Of a stretch of DNA of 64,000 nt, positions 9,001-19,341 are shown in pieces. Position 1 is the stretch's first letter. Every line of letters starts with the position of its first letter. A program made the position numbers and the translations under genes. The notes under the pieces were generated by a model. That model did no database searches. It was given only the letters and a program-made list of their open reading frames with translations, and had not been told where the DNA came from. The stretch comes from Loktanella sp. 3ANDIMAR09 (GTDB taxonomy: Bacteria; Pseudomonadota; Alphaproteobacteria; Rhodobacterales; Rhodobacteraceae): positions 115,919 through 179,918 of the forward strand of contig NZ_LJAK01000007.1 of assembly GCF_001420005.1 (NCBI RefSeq), given 5' to 3'.

Positions 9001-11513
9001 GTCTGACGCTCGCGATACGTTTCGCCCGCCGTGAACTGCGCGGCGGTCTGCGCGGGTTCCGCGTCTTTCTCGCCTGTCTCGCCCTCGGTGTTGCGGCCAT
9101 CGCCGCCGTTGGCACCGTCCGCGCAGGGATCGAGGCAGGTCTGGCCGAACAGGGTGCAGCCCTGCTGGGCGGCGACGCCGAGGCCACATTGACCTATCGC
9201 TTTGCCACGGATGAAGAACGCGCCTTTTTTGACAGTATCGCGACACAGGTATCGGAAACGGCTGATTTCCGTTCCATGGCTGTTGTGGGTGACGACCGCG
9301 CGCTGACGCAGATCCGCGCCGTGGATGCGGCCTATCCGCTGATCGGCAGCGTCACACTTGACCCGCCCATTCCGCTGGCAGAGGCGTTGGCCGGCGACGA
9401 CACGCGCCCCGGTGGTGTCATGGAACGTGTTCTGGCTGACCGATTGGGCCTGTCGCCCGGCGACACCTTTCGGCTCGGGACACAGGAATTCGTGTTCACC
9501 GCCGTGCTGGACAGCTATCCCGACAACGGCAGCGGCGGATTTTCACTCGGGCCACGCAGCATCGTTCTGACAGACAGTCTCTCTGACGCTGGCCTGCTGG
9601 CGCAGGGCACGTTGTTCGACACCGACTACCGCATGCTCTTGCCCGCCGGGGCTGACCTTGCCGCACTTGAAACGCAGGCCGAAAGCCGGTTCCGCGACAC
9701 AGGCCTGCGCTGGCGTGACAGCCGCAACGGGGCCGGCGGCACCGCGCGTTTTGTCGACCGTATCGGCGCGTTTCTGATCCTGATCGGCCTGTCGGGCCTC
9801 GCCGTGGGCGGTGTCGGCGTCAGCTCTGCCGTGCGCGCCTATCTGGGCGGCAAAACGGGAACGATTGCAACGCTCAAGACGCTGGGCGCGACACGTGGCA
9901 CGATCTTTCTGACCTATTTTCTGCAAATCGGGGCTCTGACCTTGCTGGGTATCGCAATCGGTCTGGTGCTGGGTGGCGGCATTCCCCTGATGCTTGCCCC
10001 CCTGATCGAGGCATCTCTGCCGGTGCCCGCAGATTTCACCGTAGCCCCTGCCCCATTGGCAGAGGCCGCGATCTATGGCGTCCTTGCCGCACTGATCTTT
10101 ACCCTCTGGCCGCTGGCACGTACCGAACAGATCCGCGCAGCAACCCTGTTCCGGGACGCCTTTGCCAGCGGAAACACCCTGCCGCGCTGGCCGTATCTCG
10201 TGGCAACGGTCGCGCTGGTGGCACTCTTGCTCGGCCTTGCGATCCTGTTTTCCGGCACAGCCTGGCTGACGCTTTGGACGGCGGGCGGCATATTTGGCGC
10301 GCTCTTGCTGCTGGTCCTTGCCGCTGCCCTGATCCGCTGGATCGCGCGCCGTTTGCGCATTGTCGCCCGCGGCAGGCCCGCCCTGCGCGCGGCCCTTGCC
10401 AGCATCGGTGCACGCGGCGGCGAAAGCACATCTGTCGTGCTGTCGCTCGGGCTGGGGCTGTCAGTGCTGGCGGCGATCGGGCAGATCGACGGCAACCTCC
10501 GACAGGCCTTCAATTCGGATCTTCCGGAAATCGCACCCAGCTATTTCTTTGTCGATATTCAGCCTGACCAGATCGACGGTTTCCGTGCGCAACTGGCCGA
10601 CAATCCGGCGGTCAGCCAGGTCGATACCGCGCCCATGCTGCGCGGCATCATCACCCGCATCAACGATATCCCTGCCGAAGAATTCGCCGACGGCCATTGG
10701 GTCGTGCGCGGCGACCGCGGCATCACCTACGCAGGTGCCATGCCGGACGGAACGACCGTGACCGCAGGCACATGGTGGCCGGACGACTACGCTGGCACGC
10801 CGCAAATCAGCTTTGCCGCCGAGGAGGCCGCCGAAATCGGCCTGCAACTGGGCGACACCATGACGGTCAACGTCCTGGGCCGCGACATCACCGGCACCGT
10901 CACCAGCTTCCGCGAGGTCTCATGGGAGGACGCCGGCATAGGCTTTGTGCTTGCCATGAATGAAACGGCGCTGGCCGGTGCGCCCCACAGCTGGATTTCC
11001 ACCGTCTATGCAACCCCGGAATCAGAGGCACCGATCCTGCGTGATCTGGCAAACGCCTACCCCAACATCACGGCGATCCGCATTCGTGATGCCATCGACC
11101 GTGTGGCCGTCCTGGTCGAAGGCATTACTGCCGCGACCCGCTATGGGGCACTTGCAACCCTGATCACCGGATTTCTCGTGCTGATCGGCGCGGCGGCCGC
11201 AGGCGAACGAGCCCGCACGTTCGAGGCCGCGGTTTTGAAAACGATCGGGGCCTCGCGGGCGACGATCCTGCTCAGCTTTGCGCTCCGCTCCGCCCTTCTG
11301 GGCCTGTCTGCGGGTATTGTTGCACTCGCTGCGGGAATCCTGGGCGGCTGGGCCGTGCAAACATTCATCATGGAAAACGATTATACCGTGATCTGGTCCA
11401 ACGCCCTGTGGATCGTGGGCGGCGGCATCGCAGTGTCGCTTGTCGCAGGTCTGGGCTTTGCCATACGCCCGCTTTGGGCGCGCCCCGCACGCGTGCTGCG
11501 CGCCCGCGAATGA
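8997..11513 (+). CDS. ABC transporter permease (YbbP-like, two FtsX domains)
   Basis: 838 residues. A membrane segment at residues about 20-45 is followed by a large periplasmic domain, three membrane segments near 255-370, a middle membrane pair near 400-450, a second periplasmic domain (about 490-690) and three final segments. This is the duplicated MacB/FtsX layout of YbbP. With the preceding ATPase it forms a probable mechanotransmission-type exporter; the substrate is unknown, perhaps lipid or esterase products given the TesA neighbour. Confidence 0.92.
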   Translation: MSLTLAIRFARRELRGGLRGFRVFLACLALGVAAIAAVGTVRAGIEAGLAEQGAALLGGDAEATLTYRFATDEERAFFDSIATQVSETADFRSMAVVGDDRALTQIRAVDAAYPLIGSVTLDPPIPLAEALAGDDTRPGGVMERVLADRLGLSPGDTFRLGTQEFVFTAVLDSYPDNGSGGFSLGPRSIVLTDSLSDAGLLAQGTLFDTDYRMLLPAGADLAALETQAESRFRDTGLRWRDSRNGAGGTARFVDRIGAFLILIGLSGLAVGGVGVSSAVRAYLGGKTGTIATLKTLGATRGTIFLTYFLQIGALTLLGIAIGLVLGGGIPLMLAPLIEASLPVPADFTVAPAPLAEAAIYGVLAALIFTLWPLARTEQIRAATLFRDAFASGNTLPRWPYLVATVALVALLLGLAILFSGTAWLTLWTAGGIFGALLLLVLAAALIRWIARRLRIVARGRPALRAALASIGARGGESTSVVLSLGLGLSVLAAIGQIDGNLRQAFNSDLPEIAPSYFFVDIQPDQIDGFRAQLADNPAVSQVDTAPMLRGIITRINDIPAEEFADGHWVVRGDRGITYAGAMPDGTTVTAGTWWPDDYAGTPQISFAAEEAAEIGLQLGDTMTVNVLGRDITGTVTSFREVSWEDAGIGFVLAMNETALAGAPHSWISTVYATPESEAPILRDLANAYPNITAIRIRDAIDRVAVLVEGITAATRYGALATLITGFLVLIGAAAAGERARTFEAAVLKTIGASRATILLSFALRSALLGLSAGIVALAAGILGGWAVQTFIMENDYTVIWSNALWIVGGGIAVSLVAGLGFAIRPLWARPARVLRARE

Positions 11514-11519
11514 CCCACG

Positions 11520-11551
11520 AAAAAGCCGCCCTGGCAACAGGGCGGCTTTTT
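11520..11551. terminator. Bidirectional rho-independent terminator
   Basis: Perfect 14-bp stem (AAAAAGCCGCCCTG and its complement) with loop GCAA. It ends in T5 on both strands and lies between the convergent permease gene and gltX. Confidence 0.93.
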
Positions 11552-11569
11552 CCATCCCAGCTTGTAATC

Positions 11570-12895
11570 TCAGAGTGTCGGTTTCTTTTGCAGCAATGGC
11601 ATCACATCGGCCATTTCCGGCCCGCGCGCCTGGCCTGTCACGGCCAACCGCAGCGGCATGAACAGCTGTTTGCCCTTGCGGCCCGTCGCATCCTTGACCC
11701 GCCCCGTCCAATCAGACCACGTGTCCGCCGCGTAGGGCGGATCGTCCAGCAGATCAAAAGCCTGCGCTGCGAAATCACGATCCTCGTCGGCGACCACCGC
11801 TGTGCCGCCATCGCGGAACAGCACCCACCAGGGGGCCACGTCATCCAGTTTGGTCACATTGCCTTTGACGGCATTCCAGAACGCAGGTTGCAGGTCGGCA
11901 GGCACGCCTGCGGCCTCCAGCGTCTCAGCCACGTCCGATGCCTCCAGCCGGGCCAGATGGCGGGCCGTCAGCGGCCATAGATCTTCGAAATCGAATTTCG
12001 TCGGGGCTGAACCAAAGGTTCCGATATCGAACCCCTTCACCACGTCGTCAATGCCGTCCACCAGCACCACCGGCTGCGACGATCCCAGGCGTGCCATCAG
12101 CGACAACACTGCCTCGGCCGCGATGCCCTGCGCGCGCAGATCGCGCAATGCCAGCGTTCCCAGTCGTTTTGACAGCGCCTCGCCCTGCGGTCCGGTCAAC
12201 AGGCTGTGATGCGCGAAACGCGGCACGCTGCCACCCAGCGCCCGCATGATCTGGATCTGCGTCGCGGTATTCGTCACATGGTCGGACCCGCGCACGATGT
12301 CGGTGATTTTCATGTCAACGTCATCGACCGGCGACGCAAAGGTATAAAGGATCTGACCCGTTTCCTTGATCAGCACCGGATCACTGACTGACGTACAATC
12401 AATGCTGATCGGCCCCATGATGCCATCGTCCCATTCGACCCGTTCAAGATCCAGCTTGAACCGCCAGTGCGGCCGGCGTCCCTCATTACGGTATGCCTGT
12501 TTCTGCGCCTCTGTCAGTGACAGCGCCGCGCGGTCATAGACCGGCGGCTTGCCCATGTTCAGCTGCTTCTTGCGCTTGAGATCCAGTTCGACAGGGGTTT
12601 CGAAACATTCGTACAACCGCCCGTCCGCGATCAACTGGTCGCGGGCCGCGTTATAGCGGTCCAGCCGGTCGGATTGCGCGACGGTATCGTCCCAGTTGAT
12701 GCCCAGCCACGTCAGAACGTCGCGCACGCCTTCCTTGTATTCCGGCTTGGACCGTTCCTGATCCGTATCATCGATCCGCAGGATGAATGTGCCGCCATTT
12801 TGCCGCGCGATGGCATAGTTGAACAAGGCGGCGCGCAGGTTGCCGATGTGCAGCCAACCGGTCGGCGACGGTGCGAAACGGGTAATCGTGGTCAT
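11570..12895 (-). CDS. gltX: Glutamyl-tRNA synthetase
   Basis: 441 residues, a short alphaproteobacterial GluRS. HIGH region: APSPTGWLHIGNLR near residues 8-21. The KMSKS loop reads ALSKRLG rather than the common KLSKRHG. Start at 12895 (MTTITRFAPSP); the open frame extends upstream without homology. Alphaproteobacteria commonly have two GluRS paralogues, one often charging tRNA-Gln for later amidation by GatCAB. Whether this is the discriminating or the tRNA-Gln form cannot be decided here, but a tRNA-Gln gene lies at 36.9 kb. Confidence 0.94.
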   Translation of the reverse strand: MTTITRFAPSPTGWLHIGNLRAALFNYAIARQNGGTFILRIDDTDQERSKPEYKEGVRDVLTWLGINWDDTVAQSDRLDRYNAARDQLIADGRLYECFETPVELDLKRKKQLNMGKPPVYDRAALSLTEAQKQAYRNEGRRPHWRFKLDLERVEWDDGIMGPISIDCTSVSDPVLIKETGQILYTFASPVDDVDMKITDIVRGSDHVTNTATQIQIMRALGGSVPRFAHHSLLTGPQGEALSKRLGTLALRDLRAQGIAAEAVLSLMARLGSSQPVVLVDGIDDVVKGFDIGTFGSAPTKFDFEDLWPLTARHLARLEASDVAETLEAAGVPADLQPAFWNAVKGNVTKLDDVAPWWVLFRDGGTAVVADEDRDFAAQAFDLLDDPPYAADTWSDWTGRVKDATGRKGKQLFMPLRLAVTGQARGPEMADVMPLLQKKPTL

Positions 12896-12927
12896 GTCAG
12901 ACGTCCTCTTGCGTTGCGCTCGGTCTC

Positions 12928-14376
12928 TCACGCAGCCACCGTATTGTCCAGTTTGGCTTGTTCTCCCTTTGGCAACTGCCAGACAAAGATGGCAACACAG
13001 GCAAATGTGAAGGTGGAAAACCACAGCGCATAGGTCAGCGCGGTCGAATAATCGGCCACGCCGTCACCGTTTCGACCCAGGTAGCCAAAGAACAGCTGCC
13101 CCATGACCGCCAACCCCAAGGCTCCGCCAATCTGCTGAAACGATTGCAGCGCGCCAGAGGCAGACCCGGTATCGCCGTCGCGGACCTGCGCCAGCACGAT
13201 ATTGAACATTGGCGAAATCGCCGTCCCCAGTCCCATACCACCGATCAGCAGCGGCAGGATCAACGCCCCCCGGCGCAGGGTTTCCCCGGCCTGTGGCATG
13301 ACGAACGGCAGCATCAGTACGCAGCTGACCAGCAGCAACCCGCCCAGCGAAATCCGCAATTTGGGTACCCGGTTTCCCAACCGTCCGGCCATCCCGGACG
13401 CAAGCAGCACACCGATCGAGAACGGCATCGTCGTCAACCCCGATTGCAGTGGCGTCAGCCCATTACCGACCTGCAACAGAATGGCGAGCACGAAAAAGAA
13501 CCCCGGCACACCGGCAAACAGCATCATCACCAGAAAGGAACCGACAACGTAGCTGCGGTTCCGAAACAAGGCGACCGGCAGCAGCTGCGCCTGGCCACGC
13601 GATGCGCGGAAACGCTGCCACCAGACGAACACCCCAGTCAGTGGCAAGGCCCCCAGCAGCATCCCGAAAATCCACAAGGGCCAGCCCAGCTGGCGGCCTT
13701 CGATCAGCGGGAACAACACGCAAAACAGCGCAAGCGCCGCAATCGCGACGCCCACCAGGTCAATGCGCAGTCCCTTTTCACCGGCAAGGTTCGGCACATA
13801 CCGCAGTGTCGCCAGCACTGCGATGATGCCCACGGGCACATTCACCAGAAAAATCGGCCGCCATTCCAGCCCCCAGATATCGGCGCCGATCAGCGCGCCG
13901 CCCAGAACCGGTCCCGACACGCTGGCCAGTCCGGCAGACAGGCCGAACAACGCAAAGGCCAGCCCACGTTCCTTGGGGGCGAACAGCGCGGGAACGATGG
14001 CAAGCGTCTGCGGAATCATCATCGCCCCGCCGATCCCTTGCAAGACGCGCGCACCGATCAGTCCTTCGATGGATGGTGCCATGCCACACAGGGCTGACCC
14101 GATCGTGAACACGCAAACACCGCCCACGAACATCCGCCGCCTTCCGAACCGGTCTCCCAACCGCCCCATCGGCAGCAGCAGCAGCGCAAACGTCAGGATG
14201 TAGACAGCGACAACCCATTCGATTTCGCTGTCTGTCGCGTCAAAGGCGGCGGCCAGCGAGGGGATTGCCACATTGACGATCGTCACATCCATCAGGTTCA
14301 TGAAACTGGCGACCAGCAGCGCGGCCATCGCGATCCAGCGCCCTCTGAGTGGTTCGTCATCATCCGTGCGGTTCAT
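12928..14376 (-). CDS. MFS drug exporter, DHA2 (EmrB/QacA) family
   Basis: 482 residues with about 14 predicted membrane helices. The motif A loop GRLGDRFGRRRMF follows helix 2, and a motif C-like segment VSGPVLGGAL lies in helix 5; DVTIVN in helix 1 is the DHA2 family hallmark. Inner-membrane proton-drug antiporter; substrates unknown. There is no EmrA-type adaptor beside it. It lies 32 bases upstream of gltX on the same strand, but a functional link is not implied. Confidence 0.9.
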   Translation of the reverse strand: MNRTDDDEPLRGRWIAMAALLVASFMNLMDVTIVNVAIPSLAAAFDATDSEIEWVVAVYILTFALLLLPMGRLGDRFGRRRMFVGGVCVFTIGSALCGMAPSIEGLIGARVLQGIGGAMMIPQTLAIVPALFAPKERGLAFALFGLSAGLASVSGPVLGGALIGADIWGLEWRPIFLVNVPVGIIAVLATLRYVPNLAGEKGLRIDLVGVAIAALALFCVLFPLIEGRQLGWPLWIFGMLLGALPLTGVFVWWQRFRASRGQAQLLPVALFRNRSYVVGSFLVMMLFAGVPGFFFVLAILLQVGNGLTPLQSGLTTMPFSIGVLLASGMAGRLGNRVPKLRISLGGLLLVSCVLMLPFVMPQAGETLRRGALILPLLIGGMGLGTAISPMFNIVLAQVRDGDTGSASGALQSFQQIGGALGLAVMGQLFFGYLGRNGDGVADYSTALTYALWFSTFTFACVAIFVWQLPKGEQAKLDNTVAA

Positions 14377-14512
14377 CGGGCTCAGCCTTGTTGTTGCGCA
14401 CGTTACCTAGAACGGCGAACGAAACAGTCACGGGCGACGGCCTGCATCTTCACGATGACGGCGGGTTTGCGGCAAATGCCCGTCGGGCCCCGGGCCTACA
14501 GAGCAATATCGC

Positions 14513-16171
14513 TCAACTCTTGTCGCGCCACCGGTTCACGATGGGATAACGCCGGTCCAGCCAGAACGCGCGTTTCGACAATCGCGTCCCGGGGGCAGAT
14601 TGGAACCGCTTGTATTCGCTGATGTAAATCAGATGCTCGATTTTCTTTACCACCGCGCGGTCGTGACCTGCCGCGACACAATCCGCGACCGACTGTTCCT
14701 CGTCGACCAGGCGGAACAGGATGTCGTCCAGCACCGGATAGGGCGGCAGGCTGTCCTCGTCCTTTTGATCGGGGCGCAATTCGGCGCTTGGTGGCTTGTC
14801 GATGATGGCAACCGGGATCACCTCGCCTGCCGGGGCCATCATCCAAGGACGATGATTGGCATTGCGCCAGCGGCAGATGTCGAACACCCGTGTCTTGTAC
14901 AGGTCCTTGATCGGGTTGTAGCCACCCGACATGTCGCCGTAGATCGTCGCATATCCGACCGCGACCTCGGATTTGTTGCCCGTCGTCAGCAGCATCTCTC
15001 CGAACTTGTTCGATTGCGCCATCAGCAGCAGCCCGCGCAAACGAGACTGGATGTTTTCCTCGGTCAGATCCGCATCCAACCCGTCAAACAGATGCGCCAG
15101 CGCGTGATCCACGGCACGCACAGGTTCCTTGATGCTGACGGTATCCAGCTTGCAGCCCAGTGCGTGGGCACAAGCCGCCGCATCGTCCAAGGAGGCCTGC
15201 GATGTGTATTCTGACGGCAGCATCACGCAGCGCACGTTTTCGGGGCCCAGCGCATCGGCGGCGATGGTCGCGACAATCGCGGAATCGACCCCGCCCGACA
15301 GACCCAGCAGCACTTTCTTGAAGCCTGTCTTGCGGCAATAGTCCCGCAGCGACAGCACCATGGCGTGATAGTCCTGCTCCAGACTTTCGGGCAAATGGGC
15401 CTTTGCACCGTCCAGAACCCGCCAGCCGTCATCGGTGCGTTCCAGATCGACATGCGCAATCGCGTCCTCGAACACCGGCAATTGCATGGCAAGCTGACCG
15501 CCCGGGTTCAGCACAAACGACCCGCCGTCGAACACCTGGTCATCCTGTGCGCCAAGCAGGTTCAGATAGATCAGCGGCACATCGTTTTCGACAACACGGG
15601 CCACCATGTTGTTCAGCCGTACGTCGAATTTGTCGCGGAAATAGGGGCTTCCGTTGGGCACAAGCAGCACTTCGGCCCCGCTTTCGACCTGCGCTTCGGC
15701 CACATCGGGATACCAGGCATCTTCGCAAATCGGTGTGCCGATCCGCGGCCCCGTCGTCGCAAAGGGTCCCTGGATTTCACCGCGATTGAACAGGCGCACC
15801 TCGTCGAACACGTTGAAATTCGGCAAAAAATGTTTGTCTGCCCGGCCAATGACCGCCCCGCCCTTCAGCATGTAATAACTGTTGTGCAGCCGGACACCGT
15901 CCAACGCAGGTCCGCCAATCGCAAGCGTCGGTCCATCCGCGCAACGCCGCGCCAGGGCTTCGATTTCGGCCACGGCATCGAGGATGAAACCCGCCCGCCG
16001 GATCATGTCCTGCGTCTGGTAGCCCGTGATGAACATCTCGGGCAGCGCCACCAGATCGGCACCTGCCGCCTTGCCCTGTTCCCATGCGCCAAAGGCCAGT
16101 TCGGCGTTGCCGGACAGGTCGCCCACGGTGGGATTCAACTGCGCGATCGTGATGCGGAAGGTATCGGTCAT
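14513..16171 (-). CDS. nadE: Glutamine-dependent NAD+ synthetase
   Basis: 552 residues in two domains. The N-terminal nitrilase-type glutaminase carries Glu in ALPEMFITGY, Lys in ADKHFLPN and Cys in TPICEDAWYP. The C-terminal synthetase has the P-loop LGLSGGVDSA near residue 300. It converts deamido-NAD to NAD+ with ammonia from glutamine, the step after NadD (also in this window). The start at 16171 gives MTDTFRITIAQLNP with family-like N-terminus; the open frame upstream has no homology. Divergent from the MORN gene. Confidence 0.96.
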   Translation of the reverse strand: MTDTFRITIAQLNPTVGDLSGNAELAFGAWEQGKAAGADLVALPEMFITGYQTQDMIRRAGFILDAVAEIEALARRCADGPTLAIGGPALDGVRLHNSYYMLKGGAVIGRADKHFLPNFNVFDEVRLFNRGEIQGPFATTGPRIGTPICEDAWYPDVAEAQVESGAEVLLVPNGSPYFRDKFDVRLNNMVARVVENDVPLIYLNLLGAQDDQVFDGGSFVLNPGGQLAMQLPVFEDAIAHVDLERTDDGWRVLDGAKAHLPESLEQDYHAMVLSLRDYCRKTGFKKVLLGLSGGVDSAIVATIAADALGPENVRCVMLPSEYTSQASLDDAAACAHALGCKLDTVSIKEPVRAVDHALAHLFDGLDADLTEENIQSRLRGLLLMAQSNKFGEMLLTTGNKSEVAVGYATIYGDMSGGYNPIKDLYKTRVFDICRWRNANHRPWMMAPAGEVIPVAIIDKPPSAELRPDQKDEDSLPPYPVLDDILFRLVDEEQSVADCVAAGHDRAVVKKIEHLIYISEYKRFQSAPGTRLSKRAFWLDRRYPIVNRWRDKS

Positions 16172-16302
16172 GCGGCCTCTTTCGTTTGTGATCCAGATAG
16201 CAGAAATGCCGCAAAGGGAAAGCCGCCCATGCCCGCCCTGCCCCGTTGTCAGGTCAACGCGCATTCTTTAGGTTGCCAACAAAAGGGCAATTGAGGTTTT
16301 TC

Positions 16303-17763
16303 ATGACGCGCATCGCCACGGCAGCTTTGATGGTTCTGGCCTTGACGGGTGCCGCATACGCGCAGGCCGTCGAAACCAAGCAATACGATGATGGCGGCGT
16401 CTACGAAGGCGCGTTCCTGAACGGCAAACAGCACGGTCAGGGCACCTACAGATTGCCCAATGGCTATGAATATTCCGGCGAGTGGGTGCAGGGCGAAATT
16501 TCGGGCAGCGGCCGCGCCGTTTTCCCTAATGGCTCGATCTACGAGGGCACATTTGCCGCAGGCAAACCCGATGGCACGGGCCGCATCGCCTTTGCCGATG
16601 GTGGCACCTACGAAGGCGACTGGTTGGCCGGTAACATGACCGGACGCGGCATCGCGACCTATGCCAATGGCGTGGTCTACGAAGGCGAATTTCGTAACGC
16701 CATGCATCACGGCACCGGAACGATGCGCAACCCCGACGGCTATGTCTACACGGGCAACTGGATTAACGGCGTCAAAGAGGGCGAAGGCACCATCACATAT
16801 GCGGACGGCGCGACCTACACAGGCACGCTCAAGGCCGGAACCCGTGACGGGGTCGGCACGCTGACCCTGCCCGATGGGCTGACCTACACCGGGACCTGGG
16901 TGGATGGCCAGATCGAGGGTGAGGGCACGCTGACACAGGCCAATGGCGACACCTACACCGGCACATTGGTTGCAGGACGCCGCAACGGCCAGGGCCAAGT
17001 CGTCTATGCCAATGGCGACACCTACGAGGGCGGCTTTGTCGACGACAAACGCCACGGCACCGGCACCTTTGTCGCAACAGACGGTTACCGCTATACCGGC
17101 GACTGGGTTGCGGGTCAGATTCAGGGCGAGGGCGAGGTCGTCTATCCTGACGGGGCCATCTATACAGGCGGCTTTGCCGCCGATCTGGCGGATGGCACCG
17201 GCCGTATCGTCTACGCCGATGGATCATCCTACGAAGGCGAATGGTCCAATGGAGTGATCGATGGCCGTGGCACGGCGACCTACGCCAACGGCATGATTTA
17301 CGAGGGCACGTTCAGCAACGCCAAGAACGATGGCCAGGGGACGATGACCTACCCCGATGGCTACGTCTATACGGGCGGCTGGTCTGACGGTCAGCGTGAC
17401 GGGACCGGCACCGCCACCTACGCGGACGGCACCGTCTACGAGGGCGGTTTCAAGGCCGGTCAGCGCCACGGCACGGGTACGATCACCCTGCCCGATGGGT
17501 TCACCTACACGGGCGATTGGTCCGAAGGCGAGATGTCGGGCACTGGTGTCGCGACCTATGCCAACGGCGATATCTACGAAGGCAGCTTTGTCCGGGGCCG
17601 GCGCGAGGGGCCGGGCGTGATGCGTTACGCCAGTGGCCAGGAAACATCCGGCGAATGGGCGGACGGTGCGATCCTGATGCCCGACAATGCGCAAACCGAA
17701 CCCGCGCCTGCGGAACCTGACGCCTCACCCGCCCCGATCAGTCCGGTCGAACCCGTCGAATAA
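16303..17763 (+). CDS. Exported MORN-repeat protein (18 repeats)
   Basis: 486 residues. A signal peptide (MTRIATAALMVLALTGAAYA) precedes about 18 consecutive 23-residue MORN repeats of the form NGxxYxGxWxxGxxxGxGxxxYA, then a partial repeat and an acidic Pro/Ala tail. MORN repeats form an elongated beta-hairpin solenoid used for lipid or protein binding; here it would lie in the periplasm. TTGAGG stands six bases before the ATG at 16303. The function in bacteria is largely unknown. The next gene follows ten bases after the stop. Confidence 0.88.
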   Translation: MTRIATAALMVLALTGAAYAQAVETKQYDDGGVYEGAFLNGKQHGQGTYRLPNGYEYSGEWVQGEISGSGRAVFPNGSIYEGTFAAGKPDGTGRIAFADGGTYEGDWLAGNMTGRGIATYANGVVYEGEFRNAMHHGTGTMRNPDGYVYTGNWINGVKEGEGTITYADGATYTGTLKAGTRDGVGTLTLPDGLTYTGTWVDGQIEGEGTLTQANGDTYTGTLVAGRRNGQGQVVYANGDTYEGGFVDDKRHGTGTFVATDGYRYTGDWVAGQIQGEGEVVYPDGAIYTGGFAADLADGTGRIVYADGSSYEGEWSNGVIDGRGTATYANGMIYEGTFSNAKNDGQGTMTYPDGYVYTGGWSDGQRDGTGTATYADGTVYEGGFKAGQRHGTGTITLPDGFTYTGDWSEGEMSGTGVATYANGDIYEGSFVRGRREGPGVMRYASGQETSGEWADGAILMPDNAQTEPAPAEPDASPAPISPVEPVE

Positions 17764-17772
17764 TCCTGCCTG

Positions 17773-18282
17773 ATGCTGCCGATCACAACCAAAAGACTGA
17801 TCCTGCGGCGGATGACACCGCAAGACATACCGGCGCTACAGCGTATCGGTGGCGATCCGCGCGTTGCACCCAATCTGTTTTCCGTCATATCGCCCTGGCC
17901 TGCGGAGGCGGTGGAACACTGGATTGAAACAAGTCAATTTGCCGATCGGCTAGGCTTTCGCCTCGGCATTGCGCTGCGTGACAGACCAGACGAACTGATC
18001 GGCACGGTCGGTATAGGCGGCGCGCCTGTTTCACTCAGTTATTTCGTCGACCTCGCCCGCAATGATCAGGGATTTGCGACAGAGGCCGCAGGCGCGCTGC
18101 TGCAATTCTGCCGCGACGCCTTTCAACTGCGCTCGGTCACGGCTGACTATTATAGCGACAACCCTGCATCGGGGCGCGTTCTGACAAAGCTGGGGTTTGT
18201 CCACGTGGGGCAAGACGTCGGCACGTCGCCTGCAAGAGCGGGTCCGGCCCCGATCACCCTGATGCGATTGGACTTGCCCTGA
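17773..18282 (+). CDS. GNAT family N-acetyltransferase (RimJ/RimL-like)
   Basis: 169 residues. It starts with the typical TKRLILRRMTPQD and contains the acetyl-CoA region RNDQGFATEAAGALLQF (a Q/RxxGxA-type loop) and the closing NPASGRVLTKLGF motif of the RimJ/RimL group. Transfers acetyl from acetyl-CoA to a protein N-terminus or small amine; substrate unknown. Only nine bases separate it from the MORN gene, so it is probably co-transcribed. Confidence 0.88.
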   Translation: MLPITTKRLILRRMTPQDIPALQRIGGDPRVAPNLFSVISPWPAEAVEHWIETSQFADRLGFRLGIALRDRPDELIGTVGIGGAPVSLSYFVDLARNDQGFATEAAGALLQFCRDAFQLRSVTADYYSDNPASGRVLTKLGFVHVGQDVGTSPARAGPAPITLMRLDLP

Positions 18283-18348
18283 ACCGCTGGTTGCACTGAC
18301 CCGCCTGCATTCCCATGTTGAGTATCCATGCACTAGACGGCAGAACCA

Positions 18349-19341
18349 ATGCAGTATTCCATCCTCGACCTTGCAACCGTGATCGAAGGCCAGACCCCGA
18401 CACAGGCGATCGCGAACACAGTCGCCCTCGCGCGATTGGCAGACCACAGCGGTTACAACCGTTATTGGCTGGCAGAACATCACAACATGGCCGGGATCGC
18501 CTCTGCCGCGACGTCGGTTCTGATCGGTCATGTGGCAGGCCAGACCGACCGCATACGTGTGGGCGCCGGCGGTGTCATGCTGCCAAACCATGCACCGCTG
18601 GCCATCGCGGAACAATTCGGCACGCTGGACGCGCTGTATCCCGGTCGCATCGACCTTGGATTGGGCCGTGCCCCCGGCGGCGACCATGCCGTGATGCGGG
18701 CCATGCGGGCCGGTCAACGCGGCGACAGTTTCCCTCAGGACGTGGTTGAACTGTTGGGATATCTGGGTGACGCCGATCCTGCGGCACCCGTGCAGGCCCA
18801 TCCCGGACAGGGCAGTCACGTGCCCGTCTGGATGCTGGGATCGTCACTGTTCGGCGCGCAGCTCGCAGCACATCTGGGTTTGCCCTATGCCTTTGCAAGC
18901 CACTTTGCGCCTGATGCGCTGGAGGATGCGATTGCAACCTACCGTGCGTCTTTCCGTCCGTCGCAATATCTTGACCGGCCCTATTTCATGATGGCCGTGA
19001 ATGTCTTTGCTGCCGATACGGATGCACAGGCGGCCTACCTGCGCACCTCGCAGCAGCAGGCCTTCGCACGCCTGCGCAGTGGCAATCCGGGTAAACTGCC
19101 GCCGCCCGTGCGCGACATCGACGCCACCATTGGCGCGGGTCTGCGTCAGGGCGTAGACCATGCCTTGCGCATCAGCGCGGTGGGGTCGCAGATGACCGTC
19201 CGCCGCCAGTTGTCCGACATGATCGACCGCTATGCCCCCGACGAGGTTCTGTTGACCGGTCAGATGTTCGATCAGGACGAACGGCAAACATCCTTTACCC
19301 TCGCGGCAGAGGTTCTCTCGGACCTTCCGCTCGCCGCCTAA
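18349..19341 (+). CDS. LLM-class flavin-dependent oxidoreductase
   Basis: 330 residues of the bacterial luciferase-like TIM-barrel family. Family landmarks are [10 protein letters not shown] near residue 45, [15 protein letters not shown] near 85 and [12 protein letters not shown] near 110. Such enzymes use FMNH2 and oxygen for monooxygenation of varied substrates; the short group 1 form (MsnO8-like) fits this length. Substrate unknown. Its stop overlaps the convergent dehydrogenase stop by four bases. Confidence 0.9.
   Translation: MQYSILDLATVIEGQTPTQAIANTVALARLADHSGYNRYWLAEHHNMAGIASAATSVLIGHVAGQTDRIRVGAGGVMLPNHAPLAIAEQFGTLDALYPGRIDLGLGRAPGGDHAVMRAMRAGQRGDSFPQDVVELLGYLGDADPAAPVQAHPGQGSHVPVWMLGSSLFGAQLAAHLGLPYAFASHFAPDALEDAIATYRASFRPSQYLDRPYFMMAVNVFAADTDAQAAYLRTSQQQAFARLRSGNPGKLPPPVRDIDATIGAGLRQGVDHALRISAVGSQMTVRRQLSDMIDRYAPDEVLLTGQMFDQDERQTSFTLAAEVLSDLPLAA

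Noticed and set aside
16303..17763. Periodic DNA signal suggesting a CRISPR or satellite array
   Set aside because: The 69-base periodicity is the coding of 23-residue MORN repeats; codons vary and there are no spacers.
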